From NCBI RefSeq assembly GCF_000614125.1, contig NZ_BAKJ01000005.1:62001-126000 (forward strand): a stretch of 64,000 bases of DNA, in the 5' to 3' direction. The notes beneath the pieces are model-generated. The model was given only the letters and a program-made list of their open reading frames with translations. It had not been told where the DNA came from and did not search any database. Numbering within the stretch: position 1 is the first letter of the stretch; each line of letters opens with the position of its first letter. Origin of the DNA: Bacteroides rodentium JCM 16496. Its GTDB lineage: Bacteria; Bacteroidota; Bacteroidia; Bacteroidales; Bacteroidaceae. The position numbers were made by a program, and so were the translations under genes. Below are positions 18,447 to 28,397 of this stretch, in pieces.

Positions 18447-20393
18447 TTAGCTCTTGTAGTTACGAGTCTGTACCTTGATTGCTTCGTAAACCAGCGGCTC
18501 TTTCAGCAATACCGGTTCCTTTTCGTCAGAACCCTGATATTCCCAGCAAGCCACGTAGAAGTAGTTTTCATCGTCACGCTTGGCTTCGCCTTCTTCAGTC
18601 TGATATTCTTCACGGAAGTGACCGCCGCAGCTTTCGTTACGGTTCAGTGCATCGTAAGCAACCAGCTCGCCCATAGTGATGAAGTCGTACAGACGGATAG
18701 CTTTGTCGAGTTCTACATTCATACCTTCCTTGTCGCCCGGGATGAACAGTTCTTTCTCGAACTCCTTGCGGACTTCTTTCAGCTTCTTCAGACCTTCCTT
18801 CAAGCCTTCGGCCGTACGTCCCATACCTACATATTCCCACATAATGTGGCCCAGTTCCTTGTGGATAGAGTCTACAGACTTCTTACCCTTAATGTTCATC
18901 ATCCAGTCAATCTTCTCCTGAACGGCCTTTTCTGCAGCTGCAAATTCGGGCAGGTCGGTAGAGAAACGGGGAACTGTAATCTGGTCGGCCAGGTAATTCT
19001 GGATAGTGTAAGGCAATACGAAGTAACCGTCGGCCAAACCTTGCATCAGCGCAGAAGCACCGAGGCGGTTTGCACCGTGGTCGGAGAAGTTACATTCACC
19101 GATGGCGAACAGACCCTTGATGGAGGTCATCAGTTCATAGTCAACCCAGATACCACCCATGGTGTAGTGGATAGCCGGATAAATCATCATCGGGTTGTGT
19201 TCGGGGTTCACGTCAGTGATTTCTTCGTACATGTCGAAGAGGTTGCCGTAGCGCTGACGAACTACGTCAACACCCAGACGGTTGATAGCATCGCCGAAGT
19301 CGAGGAATACGGCCAGACCGGTATTGTTCACGCCATAACCCTTGTCGCAACGTTCTTTGGCGGCACGGCTGGCAACGTCGCGCGGAACGAGGTTACCGAA
19401 TGCCGGATAACGGCGTTCCAAGTAGTAGTCGCGGTCTTCTTCGGGAATATCTTTTCCTTGCAGTGTACCTTCCTGCAGTTTCTTGGCATCTTCCAGCTTC
19501 TTTGGAACCCAGATACGACCATCGTTACGCAGAGATTCGGACATCAAAGTCAACTTAGACTGCTTGTCACCGTGAACCGGGATACAAGTGGGGTGAATCT
19601 GTACGTAAGCAGGGTTGGCAAACCAGGCACCTTTACGGTAGCAAGCCATGGCTGCAGAGCAGTTACATGCCATTGCATTGGTAGAAAGGAAGTAGGCATT
19701 GCCGTAACCACCGGTAGCGATTACCACAGCGTGGGCGGCAAAACGTTCCAATTTACCGGTAACGAGGTTCTTTGCAATGATACCGCGGGCACGTCCGTCA
19801 ATGAGGACAACGTCTTCCATTTCGTAGCGGGTATACAGTTTCACAGTGCCTACGTTCACTTGGCGGCTCAATGCAGAGTATGCACCCAGCAACAGCTGCT
19901 GTCCGGTCTGACCCTTGGCATAGAAAGTACGGGATACCTGAGCACCACCGAAAGAACGGTTGTCCAGTGTACCGCCGTATTCGCGGGCGAAAGGAACACC
20001 TTGTGCAACGCATTGGTCGATAATATTGTTGGATACTTCAGCCAGACGGTAAACGTTGGCTTCGCGGGCACGGTAGTCGCCACCCTTTACTGTATCGTAG
20101 AACAGACGGTACACAGAGTCACCGTCGTTTTGGTAATTCTTAGCAGCATTGATACCACCTTGTGCAGCGATGGAGTGTGCACGGCGCGGAGAGTCCTGGA
20201 TGCAGAAGTTGAATACTCTGAAACCCATTTCGCCCAGAGAGGCGGCAGCACTGGCACCGGCAAGTCCGGTTCCTACTACGATGATGTCCAGACGACGTTT
20301 GTTGGCAGGGTTTACTAATTTTTGGTGAGCCTTATAATTGGTCCATTTCTCAGCCACCGGTCCTTCCGGTATTTTAGAATCTATCTTAGTCAT
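18447..20393 (-). CDS. frdA: Fumarate reductase/succinate dehydrogenase flavoprotein subunit
   Basis: 648 residues, full length for the type B enzyme. FAD-binding [17 protein letters not shown] at residues 42-58, the [15 protein letters not shown] segment with the histidine that binds FAD covalently, the capping-domain [12 protein letters not shown], and the active-site [12 protein letters not shown] with [12 protein letters not shown] are all present. It reduces fumarate to succinate at the cytoplasmic face and is central to fermentative energy metabolism here. It lies between frdC and frdB and is undamaged, although its neighbour frdC is frameshifted. Confidence 0.97.
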   Translation of the reverse strand: MTKIDSKIPEGPVAEKWTNYKAHQKLVNPANKRRLDIIVVGTGLAGASAAASLGEMGFRVFNFCIQDSPRRAHSIAAQGGINAAKNYQNDGDSVYRLFYDTVKGGDYRAREANVYRLAEVSNNIIDQCVAQGVPFAREYGGTLDNRSFGGAQVSRTFYAKGQTGQQLLLGAYSALSRQVNVGTVKLYTRYEMEDVVLIDGRARGIIAKNLVTGKLERFAAHAVVIATGGYGNAYFLSTNAMACNCSAAMACYRKGAWFANPAYVQIHPTCIPVHGDKQSKLTLMSESLRNDGRIWVPKKLEDAKKLQEGTLQGKDIPEEDRDYYLERRYPAFGNLVPRDVASRAAKERCDKGYGVNNTGLAVFLDFGDAINRLGVDVVRQRYGNLFDMYEEITDVNPEHNPMMIYPAIHYTMGGIWVDYELMTSIKGLFAIGECNFSDHGANRLGASALMQGLADGYFVLPYTIQNYLADQITVPRFSTDLPEFAAAEKAVQEKIDWMMNIKGKKSVDSIHKELGHIMWEYVGMGRTAEGLKEGLKKLKEVRKEFEKELFIPGDKEGMNVELDKAIRLYDFITMGELVAYDALNRNESCGGHFREEYQTEEGEAKRDDENYFYVACWEYQGSDEKEPVLLKEPLVYEAIKVQTRNYKS

Positions 20394-20429
20394 AATGCAA
20401 TTTACAATTTAGTCATTTACAATTTGAAT

Positions 20430-21127
20430 TTAGCAAGCGCCGCACAATGATTTTGCAAAGAATACGACAACTACCAGAGCGAAGCAGAGGACAACGATAG
20501 TAGAATAGATGTTGGAGATACATTTCCAACGGTTAATCCATACTTTGTTGTTCCAGCCCAAAGACTGCATGGAGCTCCAGAAACCGTGAGTGAGGTGGAA
20601 CACAATGCGCCCAGCCAAACAAGGTAAAGCACTACGAATACAGGGTTGCTGAAGGTGTTCTGAATGTGATAGACACCGTTGGCTGCATATGCCAGCGTGA
20701 GGGTGTCGGCATGCATGCCCATGTTGTGCATCAACTCGGGAAGCTGCATTTTAGCCCAGAAGTTTACCAGGTGCAGGCCCAGACCTACGATTACGATGAT
20801 ACCCAGTACGAGCATGTTCTGAGAAGCCCATTCCACAGTTTTGGGCTTTTCCGTAACGGCATATCGTTCGCTACCACGTGCCTTACGGTTCTGCATAGTC
20901 AGCCAGAAAGCGTAGATGATGTGGATGACGAACAAGGCAGCCAGACCTACCGTAGCCACCAATGCGTACCAGTTTGCTCCCAGGAACTCACAAACCATGT
21001 TGTAGCCATTAGCCGAGACTAATGCAACCAGGTTCATCGCCATGTGAAATGTCAGAAACAGGACAAGGGCGATACCGGTAACGCTCATCACCACTTTCCT
21101 TCCTACAGATGAATTACTTAACCACAT
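20430..21127 (-). CDS. frdC: Fumarate reductase cytochrome b subunit, frameshifted
   Basis: Single-chain diheme cytochrome b anchor of the type B enzyme, with five transmembrane helices and conserved histidines (LFLTFHMAMNLVAL, IHIIYAFWLT, LGLHLVNFW). It starts MWLSNSSVGRKVVMSVTG. The frame breaks at about 20601: LVWLGALCSTSLTV runs on in the wrong frame, while the correct frame continues FHLTHGFWSSMQSLGW. Restoring one G (TGTGTTCC to TGTGGTTCC) gives ALWFHLTHGFWS, a helix with a heme-type histidine, and about 232 residues ending KSLCGAC. Confidence 0.9.
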
Positions 21128-21289
21128 AAATGATTGAATTTAAGTTATTTAATAGTTTGAAAAATTGTTCTGTCAAGACACTGATGTAAATGTTTCGCAA
21201 AAATAGGAGAAATCCAGCGATAAAGCAAGCGATTAAAGAAATAATTCCGTAATCCGGCAGAATGCGAAGTTTACGGACAAGTAAAAGGT

Positions 21290-22191
21290 TTACTCATCCT
21301 CCTGGTCTTTGCCTTGCTCTTTGCAGATAATGGAAATCTTTTCTCCGTTTGCCGAGCGTTTTCTCAGGGCGCGGGGCGTGTCTCCGAAAGAGTCTTTGCA
21401 GAAGTGGGCAAAGTGTGATAGGGAATCAAAGCCATAGCGGGCGCTGATGACTGATATGCGTTGCTTGGTGTATTGCAGGTCGTTCAGAATTCCTTCACGT
21501 TTCTTGTCCAGAATCCATTCATATACCGGGACCCCATACATATTTTTAAACAGACGGCGGAATGTGGTGGTGGTATATCCGCCGAGGTGGGCAAACTCTT
21601 CCACATTTCTCACCTTGTCGTAGTTCTGCATGACGAAATACTGGAAGCTTTCCGTATAAGTGCTGATGGGGTAGAAGAATGTACTGATTTGGTGTAGCGG
21701 ATAGTAGCATGTCAATATGTATACCAGCTCCTGGCATTTCATTTCAATGTATTTGCTGCACGCATAGGGTTGCTCGTTGAGGTAGCAGACAAGACTTTTC
21801 AGGAGCCTTCGAGCATGGAAATTGCGGTAAGCGGGGTGTAAGTCAAGGGGGCTTCCGAGCGTTTCAGTATCTCCTTGTAGCGCTCTTCGCAAATCAGAGG
21901 AAGCTCGGTGAACCAATAGACAATGTATTCCACTTCGGTCAAAGCCAGGAGTTCTACTTTGGAGCCGATGGCTTGCAGGATGAGCTGGCGGCTTTGGAGA
22001 GTGGTGCCCGGGTATTCGTCACTGTTTACAAGTAATTCACCTTTCAGCATAAATATCATGCAGTTCTGTGTGCACTTTTCAGCAGAGAAATGTTGTCCCT
22101 TGGGATAGTGGCGGTAAACCAATACTCCTTCTGATTTTTGGGGACATACCATACAATCAATCTGTCGGTTGCAGCAAGTTTCCAGTCTCAT
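21290..22191 (-). CDS. AraC-family regulator, Cys-cluster paralogue, frameshifted
   Basis: Paralogue of the regulator at 16656. Both begin with a C-x5-C-x2-C cluster (CNRQIDCMVC), have a cysteine in AEKCTQN, a cupin-like GELLVNSDEYPGTTL part, and a C-terminal AraC domain (VEEFAHLGGYTTTTFRRLF, ISVISARYGFDSLSHFAHF). The frame breaks near 21802-21808 in SMLEGS. One added base gives MLEG-(F or L)-LKSLVCYLNEQ and about 300 residues. The two halves are otherwise normal. It lies upstream of frdCAB and is divergent from the PAP2 gene. Its target is unknown. Confidence 0.82.
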
Positions 22192-22224
22192 GAAATGATT
22201 AGCGAATTATTATAAATGTGGCAA

Positions 22225-22273
22225 CAAAGATAGAATTTTTTTGTGAAAACTCTATCTATTTGTCCTATCTTTG
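22225..22273. promoter_or_regulatory. Divergent -7 boxes for AraC paralogue and PAP2 gene
   Basis: TATCTTTG on the plus strand at 22266-22273 with TTTG at 22240-22243 (22 bp between) serves the PAP2 gene. TATCTTTG on the minus strand at 22225-22232 serves the AraC gene, 33 bp from its start. Confidence 0.6.
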
Positions 22274-22296
22274 CGTCAAACTAATATAAAGGACTT

Positions 22297-22899
22297 ATGA
22301 AAAAGGCTATTTTTTTTGTATATTTTATCTGCCTTGTTGTATCCGGTCTTTCGGCACAGAATTGGGATATCAACACTTTGCATCGGGTGAACAGTTGGGA
22401 TGGCAAGTTTGTCCGTAACTATAATAAGATAATTTCACGTTCGGAGCCCTATGTTGCTGTCGGTGTTCCGGTGGCGATGGCGGTTGCCGCTTGGATAAAA
22501 CATGATAAGGGTTTGCTGAAAGATGCGGTCTACGTAGGTACAAGTGTGGCGGGGGCTTTTGTTGTGACTTATGGAATGAAGTATCTGGTGGACCGTGAGC
22601 GTCCTTATGATAAATATCCCGACAGAGTGCATGCATATAGCCGTGAAAGCAGTCCGTCTTTTCCTTCCGGACACACGGCGACGGCTTTTGCCCTTGCCAC
22701 CTCGCTCAGTGTAAAGTATCCTAAATGGTATGTGATAGCTCCGTCTGCTTTGTGGGCTTGTTCCGTGGGAGTTTCCCGTATGAACGAGGGAGTGCATTAT
22801 CCGTCGGATGTGCTGGCGGGGGCTGCAATCGGTGCTGGATGTGCTGTGGTCAACATCTACGTCAACAAGTGGCTGAATAAGTGGCTGTTCGGAGAATGA
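22297..22899 (+). CDS. PAP2-family phosphatase, secreted/envelope
   Basis: 200 residues with a signal peptide (FFVYFICLVVSGLSA). The complete PAP2 signature is present: KYLVDRERPYDKYP (KxxxxxxRP), SPSFPSGHTATAFA (PSGH) and SRMNEGVHYPSDVLAGAAIG (SRxxxxxHxxxD). Such enzymes remove phosphate from lipid phosphates such as undecaprenyl-pyrophosphate or phosphatidic acid on the outer side of the membrane; the substrate is not evident. The gene stands alone, followed by a strong hairpin shared with the convergent protease gene. Confidence 0.87.
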   Translation: MKKAIFFVYFICLVVSGLSAQNWDINTLHRVNSWDGKFVRNYNKIISRSEPYVAVGVPVAMAVAAWIKHDKGLLKDAVYVGTSVAGAFVVTYGMKYLVDRERPYDKYPDRVHAYSRESSPSFPSGHTATAFALATSLSVKYPKWYVIAPSALWACSVGVSRMNEGVHYPSDVLAGAAIGAGCAVVNIYVNKWLNKWLFGE

Positions 22900-22901
22900 T
22901 T

Positions 22902-22974
22902 TTAGGCGCGGATTACGCGGAATACGCGGAGTTAGATAAACTAAATCCGTGAAATCCGCGTAATCCGCGCCTAA
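22902..22974. terminator. Repeat-type hairpin between convergent PAP2 and S41 genes
   Basis: Arms 22902-22934 and 22942-22974 pair nearly perfectly; the core is GCGCGGATTACGCGG with its complement CCGCGTAATCCGCGC. The arms are built of tandem 9-10 bp units (TCCGCGTAA). As RNA it forms a 30-bp stem with a 7-nt loop, a likely bidirectional terminator. The same wording occurs in degenerate form elsewhere in the window. Confidence 0.8.
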
Positions 22975-22990
22975 GTTTGTTTCAAGTCGG

Positions 22991-24613
22991 CTATTGGATA
23001 ATAGTGCTGTAGATGTCTTCGTTCAGCACTTTCAAGGCTTGCTGCACGCTCTGGTTTGTGCTGTTCATCACCTGGAAGTATTCGTCCATGTCCCATAGGT
23101 CACGGGCTATCAAGGCTTTAAGTTGTGTCTTGATGAGCGGTAGGGATTGGTTGTACTGTTTCTCGTCAAACTTGATTTTCTCCTTGTCGGCAAGCGCACG
23201 TATTTCGGCAAGGAAGTTATCGTCTATCTCGAACTTCTCGTTGAAGGCTTCGAATTTCTTGTATTTGTTCTGCAACTCCTTCCGGTGCTTCTCGATGTAG
23301 CCGGTAGTGGCTTTGATAACCACGCCTTTGGCTACGAGGTTGCGGTGATAGTCTGTGTACTGGGTAGTGTCGATGGGGACGAAGAAGTCGGGCATGATAC
23401 CTCCACCTCCGTAAACGGTACGTCCCATACGCTTGGTCTGTGCTTTCAGAGAGTCGGCAAAATGGATACTGTCCGCATGAATCATTTCTCCATGATTGAA
23501 GCGGTCTATCAGTTCCTGGTTATACTTATCCTGACTGTTCTCGCCGGTCAGACGACCGTCGAGGTTGGCGGTACTGTCGTAAGGCTTCTGGATACAACGA
23601 CCCGAAGGAGTATAGTAGCGGGCGATAGTGAGGCGAATCATGGAACCGTCCGGCAGGTCGATAGGACGCTGTACCAGTCCCTTGCCGAAGGTGCGGCGTC
23701 CTACTACCACGCCTCTGTCCCAGTCCTGGATGGCTCCGGTCACGATTTCACTGGCAGAAGCGGAGTACTCGTCCACCAATACGATGAGACGACCGTTCTT
23801 GAAGTTGCCCGTACCTTTGGCAAAGAAATCACTGCGGCGTGCGGCCCTTCCTTCGGTGTAGACGATGAGTTCTTTTTGCTTCAGAAACTCGTTGGCAAGG
23901 TCGATGGCGGCATTCAGATACCCTCCTCCGTTGCCTTGCAGGTCGAGAATAAGGTCTTTCATTCCTTTCTTTTGCAGGCTTTTCAGAGCTTCTGCAAACT
24001 CTTCGGCGGTGGTTGCCCCGAAGCGGTTGATGCGGATATAGCCGGTTTTGGGTTGTATCATGTAAGATGCGTCCAGGCTGCGGATGGGAATTTTGTCACG
24101 CTTCACGGTGAAGTACAGCTGGTCGTCCACGCCGCGGCGCACGATGGTCAGTTTCACCTCCGAGTCTTTCGGTCCGCGCAGGCGGCTCATAATATCTTCC
24201 GTGCTCATTTTTACTCCGGCAATGGCGCTGTCATTGACGGCTACGATACGGTCGCCGGCGAGGATGCCCACCTTTTCGGAAGGGCCGTTGCTGACGGGCT
24301 GTATTACAAGCAGGGTATCTTCTATCATCTGAAATTGTACGCCGATGCCCTCGAAATTGCCTTGCAACGGCTCGTTCATCTTCTTCACTTCTTCGGCATT
24401 GTTGTAGGTGGAGTGTGGGTCGAGTTGTGCCAGCATCTTGATGATGGCTTCTTCCACCAGCTTGTCTTCATCCACCTTGTCCACATAAAGGTTGGTGATG
24501 GCAAATTCTGCCATTTGCAGCTTGCGCAGGGCCTCGTTATTCGGCTTTTGCGCTTGCGCCGTCACCGCGCATATACATATTATAATAGTAAATAGTTTCT
24601 TCATCATTTCCAT
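22991..24613 (-). CDS. S41 family C-terminal processing peptidase (CtpA-like)
   Basis: 540 residues with a signal peptide (KLFTIIICICAVTAQA), a PDZ domain (GIGVQFQMIEDTLLVIQPVSN and ILAGDRIVAVND) and the S41 protease core. The catalytic serine lies in SASASEIV and the general-base lysine in RTFGKGLVQ. It is an envelope serine protease acting on protein C-termini. Two starts are possible (24613 or 24607), differing by two residues. It is the third gene of a parE-coaD-S41 group on the minus strand, 22 bp after coaD. Confidence 0.93.
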   Translation of the reverse strand: MEMMKKLFTIIICICAVTAQAQKPNNEALRKLQMAEFAITNLYVDKVDEDKLVEEAIIKMLAQLDPHSTYNNAEEVKKMNEPLQGNFEGIGVQFQMIEDTLLVIQPVSNGPSEKVGILAGDRIVAVNDSAIAGVKMSTEDIMSRLRGPKDSEVKLTIVRRGVDDQLYFTVKRDKIPIRSLDASYMIQPKTGYIRINRFGATTAEEFAEALKSLQKKGMKDLILDLQGNGGGYLNAAIDLANEFLKQKELIVYTEGRAARRSDFFAKGTGNFKNGRLIVLVDEYSASASEIVTGAIQDWDRGVVVGRRTFGKGLVQRPIDLPDGSMIRLTIARYYTPSGRCIQKPYDSTANLDGRLTGENSQDKYNQELIDRFNHGEMIHADSIHFADSLKAQTKRMGRTVYGGGGIMPDFFVPIDTTQYTDYHRNLVAKGVVIKATTGYIEKHRKELQNKYKKFEAFNEKFEIDDNFLAEIRALADKEKIKFDEKQYNQSLPLIKTQLKALIARDLWDMDEYFQVMNSTNQSVQQALKVLNEDIYSTIIQ

Positions 24614-24635
24614 TTTAATTCCTAATCCTTTATCC

Positions 24636-25094
24636 CTAATCCCTAATCTCCATTCCTTCCGGTATGAACATACTGATGTCCTTGCCGTATTGCAGCAGTT
24701 CGCGCACGGTGGTGGAACTGACGCAGGTAAGTTCCGGTTCGGTGAAGAGCAGGATGGTTTCTATGCCGGTCAGTTTGCGGTTGATGTCGGCAATGGTTTC
24801 CTCGTATTCGAAATCCTTCACGGTGCGTATGCCGCGTATTATCAGACTGGCGTCTACCTGCCGGGCAAAGTCGATAGTCAGGCAGTCATAGGACTGCACA
24901 ATGATGCGCGGCTCGTTCCGGTAGTATTCCCGTATCATTTGTTCGCGCTTTTCCAAGGGGAAATACGTATTCTTATTTTCATTGATGCCGATGCCTATGA
25001 CGATTTCGTCTATAAAAGTCAGTGCACGGCTCACTACCGAAGAGTGTCCGATAGTAAACGGGTCGAATGTTCCCGGAAAGATAGCTCTTCTCAT
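24636..25094 (-). CDS. coaD: Phosphopantetheine adenylyltransferase
   Basis: 152-residue nucleotidyltransferase that makes dephospho-CoA from 4'-phosphopantetheine and ATP, the fourth step of CoA synthesis. N-terminal [12 protein letters not shown] carries the T/HxGH motif; [14 protein letters not shown] and the C-terminal SSTTVRELL are classical. The start ATG overlaps the parE stop (ATGA), which holds only after the parE frame is repaired. This supports that repair and suggests translational coupling. Confidence 0.95.
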   Translation of the reverse strand: MRRAIFPGTFDPFTIGHSSVVSRALTFIDEIVIGIGINENKNTYFPLEKREQMIREYYRNEPRIIVQSYDCLTIDFARQVDASLIIRGIRTVKDFEYEETIADINRKLTGIETILLFTEPELTCVSSTTVRELLQYGKDISMFIPEGMEIRD

Positions 25095-27000
25095 GATGCC
25101 AAATCTTCTTCTATAACCAAGTTGTTGATAATAAAGTTTTGTCGTTCCATGGTATTCTTACCCATGTAGAATTCCAGCAGTTCTTTTACGAGTCTGTCTT
25201 GCGCAGGGACACTTGTTCCAGACGCATATCCTTGCCGATAAAATGCTTGAACTCGTCGGGCGAGATTTCTCCCAGACCTTTGAATCGGGTGATTTCGGGG
25301 TTGGGACCCAGTTCTTCAATGGCTTTCACACGTTCCTCCTCTGTGTAGCAATAACTTGTCTTCTTTTTGTTGCGCACGCGGAAGAGAGGGGTTTGCAGGA
25401 TATATACATGCCCTTTCTTTATCAGGTCGGGGAAGAACTGCAGGAAGAAGGTGATAATCAGCAGGCGGATGTGCATGCCGTCCACATCGGCATCGGTGGC
25501 TACGATGACTTTGTTGTAACGCAGTGTCTCTATGCCGTCTTCTATATTCAAGGCTGCCTGTAGCAGGTTGAATTCTTCGTTTTCATAAACTACTTTCTTG
25601 GTGAGTCCGTAGGAATTTAGTGGTTTACCACGAAGGCTGAATACTGCTTGGGTATTCACGTCGCGGCTCTTGGTGATGGAACCGCTGGCGGAGTCTCCCT
25701 CGGTAATGAAGATGCAGGATTCGGTTTCCTGGTCTTTGCCTTTACCGTCACTCAAGTGGTAGCGGCAGTCGCGCAGCTTGCGGTTGTGCAGGTTGGCTTT
25801 CTTGGCGCGTTCGCGGGCCAGCTTGGTGACGCCGGCAATGGCTTTGCGCTCTTTCTCGGAGTCTTGTATCTTTTGCAACATCACTTCGGCCACAAGCGGG
25901 TTCTTGTGGAGGTAGTTGTCTACTTCCGTCTTGATGAAGTCTCCTACGTATTTGTTCACTGTGGGGCCGGCGGGCTTGTGTTCCTGCGGCGCGGCAGGCC
26001 ACATGTTGTTGCTGCCCAGTTTCGTTTTGGTCTGGCTCTCGAACATGGGTTCCTCCACGTCGATGGCGATGGCGGCTACCAGTCCGTTGCGGATGTCGGC
26101 ATATTCCTGGTTCTTGTTGTAGAACTCCTTGATGGTACGGGCAATGTGTTCCTTCAAGGCAGTCTGGTGTGTACCGCCTTGGGTGGTGTGCTGCCCGTTG
26201 ACAAAGGAGTAGTACTCTTCGCCGTATTGGTTGGTGTGAGTGAAGGCTATCTCGATGTCCTCTCCTTTCAGGTGGATGATGTCGTAAAGTCCTTCGCTGG
26301 TCATGTTGTCTTTCAGCAAGTCCTCCAGTCCGTGGCGGGAGACGATGCGCTGGCCGTTGTAAATGAAGGTGAGGCCCGTATTCAGGTAGGTGTAGTTGCG
26401 CAGCAGGGTTTCTACGAACTGGTTCTGGAAGGAGTAGTTCAGAAAGAGTGTGGCGTCCGGTTCGAAGAAGATATAGGTTCCGCTTTCTTCTGTCGAGTCT
26501 TCGGTCACATCACTCAACAGCGTTCCTTTCTCGAAGATGGCGGTACGTACTTTGCCGTCGCGGTAGCTGCGTACCTCGAAACGGCTACTCAGCGCATTGA
26601 CCGCCTTGATGCCCACACCGTTCAGTCCGACGCTTTTCTTGAAGGCTTTTGAGTCGTATTTACCTCCGGTATTCAGCTTGCTGACCGCCTCTACGAGTTT
26701 TCCTTGCGGAATGCCTCGTCCATAGTCGCGTACGCTGACACGCAGACTGTCTTCTATAGTCACTTCTATACGCTTTCCGGCACCCATCTTGAACTCGTCG
26801 ATGCTGTTGTCCATTACTTCTTTCAGTAGGACGTAGATACCGTCGTCGCTTTGTGAACCGTCGCCCAGGCGGCCTATGTACATACCGGAACGGACACGGA
26901 TGTGCTCCATGTCGTCCAGGTGGCGGATGTTGTCGTCGGTATATTCTACAGACGGTTCGCTGAATGGCAGGCCGTCATTGGTATTTTGTTCTTCTTCCAT
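25091..27000 (-). CDS. parE: DNA topoisomerase IV subunit B (type IIA, ParE), frameshifted near its end
   Basis: GHKL ATPase subunit of a type IIA topoisomerase. Visible are the ATP-site motifs [10 protein letters not shown] and [28 protein letters not shown], and the TOPRIM motifs [11 protein letters not shown] and [10 protein letters not shown]. Near 25191 the frame is lost after SLRKTD. Adding one C (GACTCG to GACCTCG) gives [17 protein letters not shown] and a C-terminus ending EEDLAS, whose stop overlaps coaD. The start is taken as 27000 (MEEEQN) because the -7 box at 27022-27029 excludes the longer reading from 27024. About 636 residues. Confidence 0.9.
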
Positions 27001-27021
27001 CTCCCTTTTTTTAGTTTCTTG

Positions 27022-27029
27022 CAAATATA
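27022..27029 (-). promoter_or_regulatory. -7 box (TATATTTG) of the parE-coaD-S41 unit
   Basis: Minus-strand TATATTTG lies 21 bp before the ATG at 27000, as expected for a Bacteroides promoter with a short leader. Confidence 0.5.
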
Positions 27030-27095
27030 TAGCTTATATATGATATATACAAGGGGGTATTTTGTTTATTGAAAGTTCACATACCTTCATATAGT

Positions 27096-27170
27096 CTGCT
27101 CCCTGCCAACTCTCTGTTATCTCCGTATCCAAGCGGAGGGAGCGGGTAGGGAGCAGGTAGGGAGCAGGCA
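27096..27170. repeat. 11-bp tandem repeats plus inverted arm beyond GH26
   Basis: Three direct copies of GGGAGC(A/G)GG(T/C)A lie end to end at 27138, 27149 and 27160. CTGCTCCCTGCC at 27096 is the reverse complement (11 of 12) of the sequence at 27156-27167, so a stem-loop can form. It begins 17 bp after the GH26 stop, between that gene and the parE promoter. Confidence 0.7.
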
Positions 27171-27186
27171 AAGGGAAAGAAGAAAC

Positions 27187-28368
27187 TCATTTTATTGTGG
27201 TATGCTCGGGCATCAGGTACATGTCCGGCAAGTCCTTGCTGAAAAGAGTCAATTCATTGTTATAGAACTTCATGAAGTCGGCTTCACTGGCGTGTCCTTT
27301 GAAGACGGAGAAATAGTGCATGTCCTGTTCATTTCCACCTACAAACTTGTTGCGCCACATTACAATCATGCTCACTTTGTGACCGGTGGCCGGAGTCAGG
27401 ATTTGTTTGCTCCAGTAGTCTTTGGCTGTGAAACCTTCCACGCCGGTTTCCGTTACTCCACAAGGTTTCCGTTTCTTTTGGGACAAGTCGGAAATGGCTT
27501 TCAGATTATAGGAAAAAGTAGTAGGATTCAGCCCGTGGTAACAATCCATACCGATGAAGTCCACATAGTCGTCGCCCGGCCAGCGGAAGAGAAAGTCATC
27601 TTCGCTCTTCACGGTGTCCATTTGTGGGGAGATGGCGTAGATGAACTGGTGTATGCCTTTCGTGTCGCGCAGGTAGTTTACCGTAAACTTCCAAAGGGCG
27701 ATGAATTCGGTGGCTGTAGTACAACCAGCTCCCCACCACGACCATGTTTGCGTATGTTCGTGGAAAGGACGGAAGATGATAGGGATGGGCTTTCCCTCAT
27801 CATCTTTCAGTTCTTGGCAAAAGACAGCCAGACGGTCGAGCCAAGTCTTGAACTTGTTTTGTATCTCGCTTCCTTCGTCCAGAATTTCGCTGACCACATG
27901 GGCATTGGAGTTATCCCAGGAATCACCGCCGGTCAAAGGATTGTTCAGATGACAGCAAGCCATAATGACCTCTCCACGGCGGCGTGCCTCAAGGATGCAG
28001 CGTTTGCGGATGGCATTGGCTTTGTTTCCTTCGTGGCGGTCGTCCATAATTTCGGCAAAGTCCAGGCTGAATACTCCCGGATAGTCTCCGCATACATCTT
28101 TTGTATCCGAATTTCCGGATACATCATACCATTTGCGACCGTAAAACAAGTCATCGTGATGGCCGAACATGAATCCTTTTTGCTGTATTTCCCATAGGTT
28201 GGCATACAGTGCTTTGGCCTCTGCGGTGGCATTCTTGTCCACCATGCTTAGTTCTGTGTTTTCGGCAACGGGCGGTTCCGGCTTAGGGTTACCGGGGGTG
28301 TCATTGCTTTCGGAACAAGCGGAAAAGCTAACCCATCCCGTAAGAATAAGGATAAATAATTTTTTCAT
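27187..28368 (-). CDS. GH26 endo-beta-1,4-mannanase lipoprotein
   Basis: Glycoside hydrolase family 26, cutting beta-1,4-mannan backbones. The start is taken at MKKLFILILTG (28368), giving an SPII signal with the lipid cysteine at residue 18 and then a Pro-rich linker. The family motifs are FGHHDDLFYG, the acid/base glutamate in FRPFHEHTQTWSWWG (about E204) and the nucleophile in GVTETGVEG (about E307). The lipoprotein signal suggests a membrane-anchored enzyme; whether it is surface or periplasmic is not certain. Last gene of the SusC-led unit; with GH130, an esterase and a symporter nearby, it fixes the PUL as mannan-type. Confidence 0.92.
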   Translation of the reverse strand: MKKLFILILTGWVSFSACSESNDTPGNPKPEPPVAENTELSMVDKNATAEAKALYANLWEIQQKGFMFGHHDDLFYGRKWYDVSGNSDTKDVCGDYPGVFSLDFAEIMDDRHEGNKANAIRKRCILEARRRGEVIMACCHLNNPLTGGDSWDNSNAHVVSEILDEGSEIQNKFKTWLDRLAVFCQELKDDEGKPIPIIFRPFHEHTQTWSWWGAGCTTATEFIALWKFTVNYLRDTKGIHQFIYAISPQMDTVKSEDDFLFRWPGDDYVDFIGMDCYHGLNPTTFSYNLKAISDLSQKKRKPCGVTETGVEGFTAKDYWSKQILTPATGHKVSMIVMWRNKFVGGNEQDMHYFSVFKGHASEADFMKFYNNELTLFSKDLPDMYLMPEHTTIK

Positions 28369-28397
28369 AAATCCGGCATTCATAGAGAGTGTGTTAG

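Noticed and set aside
18618..20318. 566-codon open frame antisense to frdA
   Set aside because: It is the shadow of the intact frdA gene and has no family motifs; frdA on the other strand explains it.
20430..20618. Separate small membrane protein at the end of frdC
   Set aside because: It is the last helix of FrdC in another frame; one added G rejoins it.
23147..24595. 482-codon open frame antisense to the S41 protease
   Set aside because: Shadow of a clear S41 peptidase with catalytic Ser and Lys; the antisense product has no recognisable domain.
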